From the NCBI GenBank assembly GCA_964006375.1, contig OZ023265.1, forward strand, positions 9,053,660-9,117,659: 64,000 bases of DNA, written 5' to 3'. Shown here piece by piece: positions 1 through 20,917 of the stretch. The notes below the pieces were generated by a model that was given only the letters and a program-made list of their open reading frames with translations, was not told where the DNA came from and did no database searches. This stretch comes from Tillus elongatus (Eukaryota; Arthropoda; Insecta; Coleoptera; Cleridae). Within the stretch, counting starts at the first letter, position 1. Each line of letters begins with the position of its first letter. Position numbers and translations under genes: made by a program.

Positions 1-1134
1 CATGGATATCACTCCAAGAAAGCGAGAAACAAATAATCACACATTCTGGACACTCTTCCGTAGCATACCGGCAGATAGCGGAGAACATTGGGGTTGGCCT
101 AGCATCCATCAGCAGGATTGTCAAGCAGCAATAAGCGACATGAGTGGTGATAAGTACAATTTTGAGAACCCAATTAATAACAATACAGTTTTTTGACCTG
201 ACGATCGTTTTTAGCGAGACGATCGTCGGGTCAAAAAACTATTGTGATGAATTGGGTTCTCCAAATTGTACTTATCAGTGCTCATCACAAGTTCCAATCT
301 TCACTCAATGAGTGGTGGAGATCAAACAGAAGGGGAAAATGTGGTCGGAAGAGGAAAACTACCGTCAAAGCTGATCAACTTCTGATGCGTAGATACAGGT
401 ATGAATGCAGTCGACTTAAATAGGACACTTCATCACTCTGGAATCAATATTGAAGTTACTACAGGGCGACAACGGCTTCTTGAATCTGGTAGAAGGGAAA
501 AAAAAACAATTTAGAAGCAGCTTCTGACCAGTGTCATGATGAAAAAGCACCTAGATTAGGCGAGGAAATACCAGCACTGGACAGCTGAAGACTGGCGTAA
601 AGTTCTTTTGTCCGATGAAACACATTTTGTTGCGCAGTTCGTGCAGTGAGCAGCTGGGGATCCTATCTCTCCTGCTTACTTGGAACAGAGAGTAAAGTAC
701 CATATGAAGAAGATGTTTTGTTTGCTGGTGCTATCATGGCACTGGATCACTCGTGCCAGTCACTGGGATGATGAAGACGGACCAATATATTGAGATCTTT
801 TTAAAGCACAGATACGGGAGCTCCGCAAGGTCTCGCTTCGCTCCATTCATCAAAAAGTGAAACAGTTTTTCACACAGTACCAAATTACACTCCTAAGTTG
901 GCCCAGAAGCTCCCACGACCTCCACTCAATCAAAAACCTCTGGGCCGTTTGAAAAAAAAACGGTTCTTTAAAATGGATTGTACAAGGAACACAAAAATGA
1001 CTTCTGCAGTAATTCCAGTCTGGTTTCACGATGATGAACTAAAAGGCAGCTGTCAAAACCTGGTAAATTCTATGCCTACAAGAGTGGAAGGTGTTATCAA
1101 TGCAGTAACCAATAATGTATGCAACCAGGAGTGA
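1..1134 (+). pseudogene. Tc1/Tc3-like (DD34E) transposase relic
   Basis: Several frames read as a Tc1-family DNA transposase. An N-terminal helix-turn-helix-like stretch (IAENIGVGLASISRIVKQQ across a frame change) lies before about 130. A central catalytic region with LLSDETHF is near 608-626. A C-terminal segment at 895-1134 contains SSHDLHSIKNLWAVLKK, matching the Tc1 block SPDLNPIENLW in which the E is the third catalytic residue. Frames are broken by stops and indels, and a palindromic element at about 141-290 splits the gene. The left end is cut by the window edge. It is clearly inactive. Confidence 0.75.
141..290. mobile_element. Palindromic foldback MITE inside the Tc1-like relic
   Basis: Two arms of about 65 nt (141-206 and 223-288) are imperfect reverse complements around a 16-nt centre. 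Each arm carries GATAAGTACAATTT, then GAACCCAATT, then a GACC(T/C)GACGATCG core. Related arms occur at 9132-9215, 9833-9905 and 25348-25420, which marks this as a mobile family. This copy looks like the minimal form, with the interior deleted. Confidence 0.75.
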
Positions 1135-1471
1135 TTTTTGTATGTGTATGTTCAACAAAGCAATTTTGGAAGTAAAATACTCTTTGTTACAATTAATTTG
1201 CATGGTACTATAATCACCAGATAGATAAATACAATCTGAAACTTGTGAAAAATGTTAGACAACTGGTGAATTTAAATGCCTACGAGAAGATTTATATCTC
1301 TAATGCCATAAACAACAAGGTTTGTTTGAACAGAGCTCCGCCACTTCCTAATACTTCATTGTTCGCACTGTCTCTTTGATAGAAAAAGGGGCTGAAACTG
1401 TGTGCGAATAAGTATAACGAAATTTTAAAAGAATTATAGATTTATGGATTTAACCTTATTTTTCCTTACAG

Positions 1472-10098
<8,627 letters not shown>

Positions 10099-10249
10099 AC
10101 TATTATGGTTAAACTAAATATACAAATATATTGTGGTTGATTATATTATATTAGATGTAAACATTTTACATAAATAGATAGTTTCTTTATGTGGAACATA
10201 TTTTGTTTATAATCTATATTTATACATTTGTAAATACTTGTACAGTTAA

Positions 10250-10255
10250 AATAAA
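10250..10255 (+). promoter_or_regulatory. Candidate polyadenylation signal for the C2 gene
   Basis: AATAAA lies 152 nt downstream of the stop codon at 10096-10098, in an AT-rich 3' region. It is the first good match after the stop. Confidence 0.5.
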
Positions 10256-10544
10256 TATTTTATCTACAATTCTTTAAAAATTAACAGTTATTTATATCAA
10301 TTTCACTGTAAAAAAATGTATTCTTTAAGAAACTGTGCAATAAAAGCTATTTTTTTTGCACCACTTGAATTAAAAGACTTATCAGTAAGAATGATATTAT
10401 TTTATTCATTATTAATTTTTAATTATATTTACTTTTATTTTGCAATCAAAACAATTTCTAATATAAATTCTAAGCAATTCAAGACTCCAAGATGTAGGTA
10501 GAGGTAGTATAATTTTAGCGACAATGATGTTGAGCTTTTTTTCT

Positions 10545-12057
10545 CCCTCAGGGCTCGTCAGCGTCTTTGCCGCCCGAATAGCACCACAGCCTTTGGCTTA
10601 TTGTGCATGCCCTTTGTCTTTTTTACTCCACCCATTCCAAACCCACTGTGCCTTGAACTAGCCTGCGCAGCAACTGGTAGGGTGAAGTTTTATATTGCTC
10701 TGTCTCGGGTGTCTATAGATCAGTTGTCTTTTGCGATCCAGAGATTTACCCTCGCACAAGATGTTCTGGACTGAATTCTCCCCTCACGGCAGAGTCGGCA
10801 CGCCAGGTCCCCTCAAACTTCCCATTTTATGCAGGTGTTTCTTGACAGCCATGTGTCCCGTCAAGAGTCCTGTTATGTTTCTGAGCTGTCCTCTGCTAAT
10901 ATTTAGCAGCTCCACAGCTCTCTTTGAACTGGGATCCCCAATTGGTGTCTTCCCATGTCTGAGCCCTGGACAATCTGCCTTATGCTGGTCCCTGACCTAG
11001 GACTTGATGGTTCCCCTAGCCGTACCTTTAGATACACCCAGGACCGGGTTCTGGTCCCATAAATGGTTCTGCTGATCCTCTCTTCGCGAGACTGCCAGCT
11101 TCTTCATTGCCTTTGACCCCCGAGTGACCCAGCACCCAGATGAGGGTGACCCCATTCTACCCAGCCAGGTCGCTCGTATCGTCTCGCCATTCATTAACCA
11201 GCCTGGAACTTACCCGTTGGCTACTTAGGGCCTTAAGGGTTGTCTGTGGCTATGAAGATCCGCTTCTTGGTCTAGCCCATCCTCTTGTCCTCTCGTACGC
11301 AGTGCAAGATTGCGCACATTTGGGCCTAAAAGACTGTTGCATGAACCACGAGGGAAATACTGTGACTTACCCTCAGTCCTTCCAAATAAACGCCTACCCC
11401 TGTCGCACGCCCCTCGCCGGATCCGTTCGTGAACCAGACGAGCGCGTCCTGTGGTAGACCCGGCGTCTCCACCTGCCATGACTCGCGGTCTGGAATCACC
11501 ACAGTAAACTGATTTTCCCTACAGATTCGCAAAGTCTGACCTCATTTCAAGCCTGGGCTCCTTCACGATCTCCTGAAATTTTGCAGTGGCCCCTGTAGCC
11601 TGGGTTGGCCTTCAATCTATCATTGCAGGCTGGTCTGTATAGTTTTATCCTAGCGTCCCTCATGATAAGTAAGTGTGTGTGTGTGTGGTGGTGGTGGGGT
11701 TATCCAGCAACACCGCCATGGTGGCTGTTGGGGTTGAAGTCATGGCCCTTGTGATGCCTAGGCAAGCCATCCTTTGGATATTGCCCAGTTTTTGTTTGGC
11801 ACTGGATTGTTTCACCTTAGGGCACCAGACCAGTGCGGCGTATGGTAACGATGGTCTGACCACCCTTGTATATGCCAATATTAGGTCTCAGTCCCCACGT
11901 TTTTCCATATAGCCACCTAGTGAATGCTAGGGTAACAACTGCCTTGCACAGTGTTTTTTTAACGTGGCCATTCCAGGTTAACTTATAGTCCAATACGACC
12001 CCAAGATATTTTACCTCCCTGGACATCGGGATGTTTCTACCATATAGAGTGAGTGTT
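10545..12057 (-). mobile_element. LINE B copy 1 (R1/I-type retrotransposon with RNase H)
   Basis: Minus-strand frames read through the distal part of a reverse transcriptase (VKYLGVVLDYKLTWNGHV near 12000; VRPSLPYAALVWCPKVK near 11850). An RNase H domain follows (ALVWFTNGSGEGRATGVGVY near 11430). The C-terminal zinc-knuckle region is at about 10870-10740. RNase H after the RT is typical of I/R1-type LINEs. Several frameshifts; 5'-truncated at about 12057, where it abuts a LINE A tail. It lies downstream of the C2 gene. Confidence 0.85.
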
Positions 12058-12165
12058 CTTTTTTTTTCAACCACACCACGATGGCTCACAGCCTAAATAC
12101 TATCGTACTGTGGGTGTCGCCAAGGAGGAAAGAGGCAACTTGTTAATTCTGGACTTCAAACGTCG
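12058..12165 (-). mobile_element. LINE A 3' tail fragment
   Basis: GATGGCTCACAGCCTAAATA and AAAGAGGCAACTTGTTAATT match the 3' end of LINE A copies at 3590-3660 and 33330-33410. Only about 110 nt remain, joined directly to LINE B. Confidence 0.75.
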
Positions 12166-13305
12166 TTCTAGAATGTTTTTAAACAAATTGAATCACTCAT
12201 TAAATTTTTTATTTATTAGTATACATTCGCATGCTAAAATTTAGCGCTTTTGAACGCATCCTTTGTCCCGGTATTAGGAAAGAAATGGTCCAAGGCTGAC
12301 AATTTACAAACTTGTTGGTTGTACATATCTCTATCTATAAAATTTGGTGCAAACTAAAGCTGTCGTGACAACATACTACCTGGTCTTGTACTGAGATGGC
12401 GTCCCTATCGTATCTCTCACAATGTTCTCCAGTCTGACACCTTGTGACAACTTCATTGTTTAGATCTTTATCTACGATTTATTTAAATAGTCTAGCAGTA
12501 CAGATAACGTCATCTGTCTCTGTCCAACATTGTAGATATTGCATTACAGAATCTGAAGTGATGTTGAGGATTATTTTATTATTAGTTTCGAATTACTTTA
12601 TTTTCCTTTGATCAAACGACTTGAAAATTGGTACACAACCACGTCTGGCTACGTTCTTTTAGGTGGTAAATTTTCGTTTCAATCACTTGGACAATTTGAG
12701 AGATATTACTTTTAAAGAATATTTTCAAACGTTGTTCTAGAATGCCTTTAAACAAATTGAATCACTTTCATAATTTTTATTTATTTATTAGTATACATTC
12801 GCATGCTAAAATTTAGCGCTTTTGGACGCAGACTTTGTCCTGGTATTAGGAAAGAAATGGTCCAAGGCTGACAATTTACAAAATTGTTGGTTGTACATAG
12901 CTCTATCTATAAAATTTCGTGTAAACTAAAGCTGTCGTGACAACATACACCTGGTCCTGCACCGAGATGGGGTCCCTGTCGTATCTCTCACAATGTTCTC
13001 CAGTCTGACATCTTGTGACAACTGCCATTGTTTGAATCTTTATCTACGATTTATTTAAATAGTCTAGCAGTACAGATAACGTCATCTGCCTCTGTTCAAC
13101 ATTGTAGATATTGCATTACAAAATCTGAAGTGATGTTGCGGATTATTTTATTATTAATTTCGAATAACTTTATTTTCATTTGATCAAACGACTTGAAAAT
13201 TGGTACACAACCACATCTGTCTATGTTCTTTTAAGTTGTAAATATTCGTTTCAATCACTTAGACAATTTGAGAGATATTGCTTTTAAAATATATTTTCAA
13301 TTTTT
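12160..13305 (+). repeat. Tandem duplication of a roughly 570-nt dispersed repeat
   Basis: Copy one (about 12160-12727) and copy two (about 12728-13305) are near-identical through landmarks such as TACATTCGCATGCTAAAATT, TGGTCCAAGGCTGACAATTT and TAGATATTGCATTACA. Further diverged copies are at 53390-53990 (plus) and 49330-49760 (minus). No open frame spans it. A non-autonomous transposon is likely. Confidence 0.85.
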
Positions 13306-13353
13306 TATTAAGAAAAATTGGCCGTTAAGATTTGATGAACGAATTCATCCAGT

Positions 13354-13370
13354 TTAGGTTAGGTTAGGTT
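13354..13370 (+). repeat. Short (TTAGG)3 array
   Basis: Three TTAGG units, the usual insect telomere repeat, lie directly at the 3' end of LINE B copy 2. Too short to be a telomere relic by itself. It could be a LINE tail or target remnant. Confidence 0.6.
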
Positions 13371-13374
13371 TGTA

Positions 13375-13950
13375 TGTGAGTGGTCCATATCGGTCCCTCC
13401 ACAGCGACCATAAGGTCTATTGTGGCTCACACCTAATGTCTATATTTCACCCAACAGCCTCCTACAGAGGTCCATAACTTTTGTGGGCGAAAGTTGATCC
13501 AGATCCTCTGGAGCAAGCTTTACCTTGCCAAAGAGCAGGTGTCTAGTCCTGTCCGCTGCCGTACAGGAACACAGCACGTGCTCTGCTGTCTCGTCATTCT
13601 CCATACACAGCCGGCACTCGGTCTCCTGACCGACCCCAATACGGTGCATGTGATGCCGCAAGCGGCAGTATCCTGTATACAGGCCGACTACTCAGTTGTT
13701 GTCTGTTCATCTCTAGAAGTTTTTTAGGCCTTGACTCAGACAGGCCATTTATGAAGGCATTAGAGTGAGCTAATCCTGGAAGATTTTGCCAATATTGGAT
13801 TGTCATTCTTTCTGTCCAGGTCTTTAAGGTGCGTTTTGCTGTGCATGATGTTATCCCCAGCACCGGTTCTGGTCCGACAAAGTCTCTCTGGGCACCACTC
13901 TTGGCAAGCGCGTCGGCCACAACATTGCCATCATGGTCCAAGTGACCCAA
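13375..13950 (-). mobile_element. LINE B copy 2 (3' fragment)
   Basis: The minus strand encodes the end of an RNase H domain (HDGNVVADALAKSGA near 13920), then a spacer containing MTIQYWQNLPGLAHSNAFI. After one frameshift comes the C-terminal zinc-knuckle CRLCMENDETAEHVLCSC (13620-13560). It is 5'-truncated and borders an AT-core repeat at about 13950. Confidence 0.85.
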
Positions 13951-14021
13951 TCCATCCAAGTCATTAACATAATAAGGGTAATTCCCAAATTTGGTCCAAA
14001 TCAGTGAAGTATTTTTGGGTT

Positions 14022-14089
<68 letters not shown>

Positions 14090-14220
14090 ATTTTAGCAGA
14101 CCATGGAAATGGGTTCCAGAGCCCTTAATTCGCGCTCATCTGGAGAAATTTTTCGAAAGTCTCACCATCGATACCTCTCTATTAGTGAATTTTCTTAATG
14201 AAAATTAACTAAAAAACAGC
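13951..14220 (+). repeat. AT-core repeat family copy with (AT)n at about 14024-14084
   Basis: Order on the plus strand: AGTGAAGTATTTTTGGGTTG block, (AT)n, GGTTCCAGAGCCC block with CGCGCTCATCTGGAG, CATCGATACCTCTCTATTAG, and the terminal hairpin AGTGAATTTTC...GAAAATTAACTAAAA. This is the same family as at 26184-26575, in the opposite orientation. Confidence 0.8.
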
Positions 14221-14760
14221 GTTTTTCAACGAAGTAGCTTTAAATACTTGAAAAAACCGTTTACATAGTTTTCAATATGCCAGACTGTATATAAGTATTA
14301 TAGTTCTTTAATTAAATTGTTTGGCAGTTCCTTATATCTGGCATGCAAACCAGATATGGATTGAACTAATTGTCACACATGAGTAAACGGAGTCAATTAG
14401 GGGAAATAAATACAATATATTTACTTTAATAACGACTATGTATTTCTACAATAGTATACTATTTACAAAACAAACATTTTAAATAAATAGAAGTCAAACG
14501 ATATAATAATAAAAAATAAAAAAATCACATTTTTGATATAACAATAATACGAACTGTATTTAATTCCTTATTATACAATATAATGTACAGTAAGTCCCCG
14601 CTTAACGTCTTAGTTAGGGACCTACCAATCGCGACGTTAAGTGAAACGACGCAAAACGAATCATTGGGAATGAATATAATGTACATACGCACATATGTAC
14701 ATATTTGTGACTGCAAAAGGATTAAGAAAAAACAGTATTCATTCACGTAGGTATTATGTA

Positions 14761-17066
14761 CAGGGTGGCTCAAATTCATGCCTCATCATTGGGATCTCGG
14801 AAACTGTAAGAGATACAACGTCGTTAAATTATGGCAAAGTTGCGTAATTTGATGCTCAGCAAAATGCAGTTTAGAAAATTCCGAATACTTCCGGTGATAA
14901 TCGGAAAAAACCAAAAACTCATAAAATCTGTTTTTTTCTGGCGTTATTTGAAAAGATATAACAAAATGAATCACACTTCATCAAGGTCACTTTCCCTCTC
15001 CTACAAGATGGCATTTTCAAATTTGAAATCCTATGTTTCGTCTTTCAGAAACCATCATCAACTCCATTTTTTCAAATACGGCCCTGGATTTTTTATTTCA
15101 TATTTTGTTACCTTTGGACTACCTTAAAACAATGCCTCTTCATAACCCTTGAATTTCAAACGTTTTGATAACAAATAATGACATTTTCCGTCTTTCTTGA
15201 AAATATTTAATACGACTCTGCTTTTGAAACAAAATATTTCTTCAATAATATAATTTGATTAGGTAGGTCAAGATGAAGCCGAATTTATGATTATGAGTTA
15301 AATATTTTAAGTTCAATCCAATGCAATGCAATGACATGTCTGTTCGTTCATCTCGGTGGCTTTGATATTCAGAAATATCAAGCTTGCTTTAACTTTCAAA
15401 ATAAACATTAAGAGAGCAAAAATGGTGTTTTCCAATTTCGAGAAACATATGTTTCGAATTTATTATAGCAATAACAGAAACTCGCACATTTCATGTGAAT
15501 GGTATTTAGAGCAATACCCCGAGCGTCCACAACCCCATTATTCATATTTTAACAATTTGGACAGAAATGTAGGTCTCTTTGGTAGTTTTGGTAAACCTAG
15601 AAATTCGTACAGCCAACGAATGGAAGCTGAAGATGCTGTTTTAAATGCTGTAAGTATTGTTATAAAATGATGCTATTCAATCTTTTATCACTATAATATT
15701 TTGGGATAACATGTCAAAGATAATTCACCAAAATGTTTTGTTAAAGGTTACGGAAAATCCTCGTGGTTCAACACGGCAATTTGCTTCAGAACTGAGTATG
15801 ACTAGAAGCCGAATTCAGAGGGTTTTCAAAAAACATAAGTATCATCCCTATAAACTTCATCTTTGCCAAGAACTAAGACTAGGAGACAGGAACAGAAGGC
15901 TTGAATTCTGCAATTGGCTTGCTGGAAAAATGCATCAAGATGATGATTTCTTAAATAAAATCATCTGGACAGATGAATGTAATTTTTCCACAAGTGGCTT
16001 TTTTAACAGAAACAATGAGCATTATTATGCAGTAGAAAATCCGTACGAAAATCGGCAAGTTCGAAGACGGAGGAAAATCATTCAATGTTTGGGTTGGAAT
16101 GTATTGAACCAAAATCTTAGGGCCAATTATTTATGATGGAAACTTAAATACTGAACTGTATCTTAATTTAATCCATAATTATATATTCGATGCGCTTGAA
16201 GATGAACTGTTGAATAAGCTGTGGGGGCAACAGGATGGTGCACCACCCCATAATTGAAGGGCAGTAACCGAGTTTCTTAATCAAACATTTCCCAATCAAT
16301 GGATTGGAAACCAAGGAGTGGTGCGCTGGCCTGCCAGAAGTCCTGATTTGTCCCCGCTGGATTATTTTTTATGGGGATTCTTGAAAAATCGCTTATTCAA
16401 GGATACTTTTCCGAATGATATAAACATTTTGCGCCAAAAGTTAGTGTTATAATTCACAACTCTACGAGCAAGAGAAGAAGAATCCACCGGGCTGTTACGA
16501 ACAATCTGCGAAGACGTATGCGAAAATGCATAGAAGTCCAAGGGGGCTTATTCGAGCATTTACTTTAGGTTTTTTAATTTGTCCAGTTTAAAAGTTAAGT
16601 AAGCATTAAATATTTTCAAGAAATACTGAAATTGTCATTTTTTTGTTATCAAAACGTTTGAAATTCAAAAGTTGTGATGAGGCATTGTTTTGAGGTAGTC
16701 CAAAGGTAACAAAATATGAAATAAAAATCCAGGGCCGCATTTGAAAAAATTGGGTTCATAGTTTCTGAAAGACGAAATATCAGATGTCAAATTTGAAAAT
16801 GCCATTTTGTAGGAGAGGAAAAGTGACCTTGATGAAGTGTGATTCATTTTGTTATATCTTTTCAAATAACGTCAGAAAAAAATAAAACAGATTTTATAAG
16901 TTTTCGGTTTTTTCCGATTATCACCGGAAATATACGGAATTTTCTAAATTTCGAAACTGCATTTTGCTGAGCATCACATTACGCAACTTTACCATAATTT
17001 ATCCGACATTGTATCTCTTACAGTTTCCGAGATACCAATGATGAGGCTCGAATTTGAGCCACCCTG
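14761..17066 (+). mobile_element. Mariner-like element i (DD41D type) with long TIRs
   Basis: It starts CAGGGTGGCTCAAATTCATG and ends with the inverse (GAATTTGAGCCACCCTG), flanked by TA on both sides (14759-14760, 17067-17068). The inverted similarity extends inward for roughly 280-350 nt on each side. It encloses the transposase pseudogene at 15422-16568 on the plus strand. Confidence 0.85.
15422..16568 (+). pseudogene. DD41D mariner transposase, decayed, with a possible intron
   Basis: An N-terminal HTH region starts at ATG 15422. A GTAAGT donor at 15650 and an AAAG acceptor at 15746 would excise 97 nt and join exactly to VTENPRGSTRQFASELSMTR, where related transposases are continuous. The catalytic segment reads IIWTDECNF, then LWGQQDGAPPH, then ARSPDLSPLDYFLWG. 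Forty-one residues separate the second and third D, fitting DD41D and not the DD34D of classic mariners. An in-frame stop follows QQDGAPPHN, and frameshifts plus other stops follow. The end GGLFEHLL and stop at 16566-16568 match sibling copies. Inactive, although the N-terminal two-thirds reads well. Confidence 0.85.
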
Positions 17067-17896
17067 TACACGCCACAGTCTACATTATGTTATGTATTCC
17101 TTTCTTAGCTACTATTTTGGACTTTTTTTTAAAATAACGTTATAACAAATCAGTTTCAACGTTAACCGGTACATTTGCTTAGAAATAAACTGCGACGCTA
17201 TAATGAAACAACGTTAAATGAGACGACGTTATGCGAGGACTACTACAGCAAGCATGGAACATGTCAGAAAATAAAATAAAAGTAGATACTACATATCACA
17301 TATAAAAGCGTATAAACAAAATCAAATCAGCAACATACAATTAGTAGAATTCATGTATAAATAAAATATGAACAATGTCAATAATTAAAAACAATGAACA
17401 AAAGAAAATTGGAGAACATAACCAAAGTGGAAATGATTTATTAAAAATGAGTATTGTAAAAGTCACCCTCTTTATATAAAACTTTGTCATTGTCAATAAG
17501 AACTCTTGCCAGATGTATTGTAAGCCTGTGAGAAGGCAAGCTTCTAACTTCACTAAAGAGATGATTGTACAGGTGTGTACGTGTGTGTGTGTGTGTGTGT
17601 GTGCTGTCAGATTGCATTGGCTGCGGTATGATTACCATTCACCCATTTTAGATTGTACAGGCTGATTCTTTATAATGTTGCCCCACTTTAACCTTGTTAT
17701 TTTAAGTGTTCCAAAAAAATTGAAAGTATGGTTATTTTTGTCCATTTCATACAGTATGTAATATTTTTGTGGATATTACATAAGATTTGACAGTAATTGA
17801 TATTAACAGTGAAAAAATAAGCGCTCAATGATAAATATTTGGTTAATTGATAAGGTAATTATTTAGCGTAAAACTATAAAAATTATGATCAATTAT
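17067..17896. other. Intergenic DNA between the convergent C2 and zinc-finger genes
   Basis: This holds the right flank of the pogo-like MITE (to 17246), then AT-rich sequence with a (GT)n microsatellite at about 17577-17604. Nothing coding was recognised. The 3' UTR of the zinc-finger gene (minus strand) should extend into it from 17896. Confidence 0.5.
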
Positions 17897-19777
17897 TCAA
17901 CCATCGAAGATACGATTTACTTCACTGGATGGTCCATGTCTTACTATATGATTATTTAAATCCCGTTCTCTGCTAAATGATGCGCCACAAATGTTACAAT
18001 CAAACAATTTTAGTTCTGTGTGGAGTCTCTCGTGTGTTTTTAAATGTGCAGATTGTACAAATGCTTTTCCGCAACTTCTACAAACATATGGTCTAACCTG
18101 AAACAAAGCATTAGAAATAAATATATTAGTTTAAAATTAAAAAATTTCGGAACATGGTAGCGAATTTTCATTAAATGCTTAAAATTTGTATAACTCAATT
18201 TTCTATAAACCTAGAAAGTTTAATTTTGATATGGTGCAAGGCATTTACGGGGGAAATATATCAACCCAATTTCATTAAAATAACTTTGTTATTTTTTTAA
18301 GATACGAAATCTGTGCACTATTGTTTCTTCAAATGTCAAAAAAAAACATACATTCATCGAGCTGGAATCGATTGCATATCCTTCTGGTTAGGAGACAAGC
18401 GCGATGCCCCTGAGCCATTTAGGCATACGTTAACTAACATTGTACAGGGCTTTCATTCATTCCCGAACCCCACGGACCGCTTAAGTCAGGCAACCCGGCA
18501 TACACGGTTGTACAACCTGAATTAATGAAATCCCTAAGTTGCCAGTGTCGTCTCATATTTCCTTTGGGGTTTTATAAAAAATATAAAAATTATAATAAGG
18601 TGAAATAGTTAATGTATTTATTATTTAGTTTTTTTAACAGCAAGTCTGTTCATGTACGGTTTACTGTTATTGATTGTTAAAAAAATAAATTAAAAACATA
18701 ATAAAATATTACTTTTATTTTGTATAGATATCAAAATTTTGTAATGTACGTAAACAAATTGAGGTCTGATTATTTAAACCTCTAATTTACGGTTTTAGGA
18801 ATGTGTATTGTGTAACATGTAACTATGTAACAAATATGTATCTGTTTGGGCAGATTACCGACGAACAGATTTGGTGGGGCTTCGTTCCATGCGATGTCGA
18901 ATATCGTCAACAACATAACCTTAACATACCTACACTTTTAACTTACGTAAAAACCTAATGAAAATGCTTAGTTTTGATAAAAATTGTTTATTTTTATTGT
19001 CCAACAGATAGACAATTATTTGAAGAAGGTAAACACTGGTCGAACTTGGAAAATGCACAATATACATACAAAATAACCATCAAAAGGGAATTGAGCCCCA
19101 ATGGACTGAACTGTCAATTGATTTAGTAACTTTAGGGTCCCGTCTAGTGGGTTTTTTTGTTACTTTTTGACTGCCAACTCATAAAATCATATTCCACTAA
19201 GAGAGAAACAGAATCCGGTCACGTGGGGTTTGGGAATTAATGAAAGCCCTGTATATTCTACACTGTTTCGGTCTTATATGACATCTTATGCTTAAGTTTA
19301 AAGATAAAAGGAACTGTTTTAGAATCATTTTCATCGAGACTTGACTTGATTTAAACTATATTATGCTCTACTTTCAGTCCAAAAACACAGCATAATATAT
19401 CTATGCTGTGATAAAACTGTATTTGGGGCCGTTCATTAAGCTACAAATGTGTAACTATGATATATCTCTCTGACCTTGTCTAACATTATAGGCACCCATT
19501 CACAGGTAATTTCAGGTTATATCATAAATTATTTATTTATAATTTAGTTATAGCTCAAAATTTAACGGACCGATTAAGTTCAAATTTGGAAGAGAGGACC
19601 ACTTATACAATATCTGTTATATTGCGTTTTCAAACATTTTTTGCATTTTTTTCTAAAAGTATTTGAGTGTTAAAACTGTCTAACAAACTCATCCAAGCTA
19701 TTATCAAAATGATGGGAATTTCCAAATTTGGTTTCCATTGCTAAAGCATTTTTTGAGTTATCAGTTGGATACGTACA

Positions 19778-19862
<85 letters not shown>

Positions 19863-20917
19863 GGTGTGCGAACCCATGTTTTGTTCGAACCGAACTATGA
19901 ACGAACCCAAGCAAATATGTTGCCTCGAACTTCGAACCTCTGAAATAGTATGTCTAAGGTTCACAGTCGAACTTCGAACTTCTTAGAAATTTAAAATCGA
20001 ACATCGAACTACCCAAAATTCCTCAGTGTTCATATATCATTTCCTTAAATACAAAATTTAGGAATATTGTACCATACAATATTTGATATGTGAACGATTC
20101 CAATTCTTTTTACAAAAAGGAAGAGTTCGACAAATTTGCAGGTTGATTGGGTGAAAATGCCTTCTGGTGCTGATCGTTGTGGAAATGGGTCAACGTTAAA
20201 TCGAAAATACAGAAACAACAAATATTTTAAACTATTTTCGATTTATAGATTTATATATAAGCTGAATTATAAATATGTTGTTGTTTGGCATTAGCCGGGC
20301 AGTTTTAGCAAACAGATTGAGATGGGTCAAAGCGAGCATGATAGGTATAAAATAACCACTTAAAATTGGAAATGTCTCCTGATTGTGAATATTTAACTGT
20401 TTTGGCTCATAGTGAAATAAATCATGTTAAAACCAGTGTTTTCCAAAGTCAATCAGCAATTATCCTCATAAATTCTGAAAATTTACGTTACCGATCGCTT
20501 TCGAACACCGTCATCATAATGTTGTTACTGAAAAATGTGTTGGGAGGCTAGGATATATAAGAAAAATAATTATGTTATTGCTAAATGGCTCCGTCGTGTC
20601 TCAATGTGCCCACCAACTGTCAAAAATATACATGAGTGAAGTCTCCTAAAATTATACTATCCACTCAATGAAACCGATAACGAGTTTAAAGCGCCGCTAC
20701 CGAGTTAACGGGGCCGCAACTACGCTGTCTTTGGCAGCATTCAATGCCTGTAAAGTTAAATTTCGAAGTATTTTTGAGCAACGAACTTCGAACTATTCTA
20801 GAAAATTACATATTTCGAACTTCGAACAAATTCAACATCGCTAGTGCGAACATATTTTCGAACCGAAGGTTCGGTTCGAGTTCGGGTTCGGTTCGTAATT
20901 TCGAAGCTTCGCACACC

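Larger units (their letters stand above)
14588..17246. mobile_element. Pogo/Tigger-like MITE split by a mariner
   Basis: The left end CAGTAAGTCCCCGCTTAACG, after a TA at 14586-14587, and the right end near 17218-17246 (GACGTTATGCGAGGACTACT) are imperfect inverted repeats. Both flank the DD41D mariner at 14761-17066. Without that insertion the host element is about 350 nt and has no transposase, so it is a MITE. The superfamily is judged only from the terminus. Confidence 0.6.

Noticed and set aside
10316..10501. Small protein gene downstream of the C2 gene
   Set aside because: AT-rich chance frame after the polyadenylation signal; no homology or splice support.
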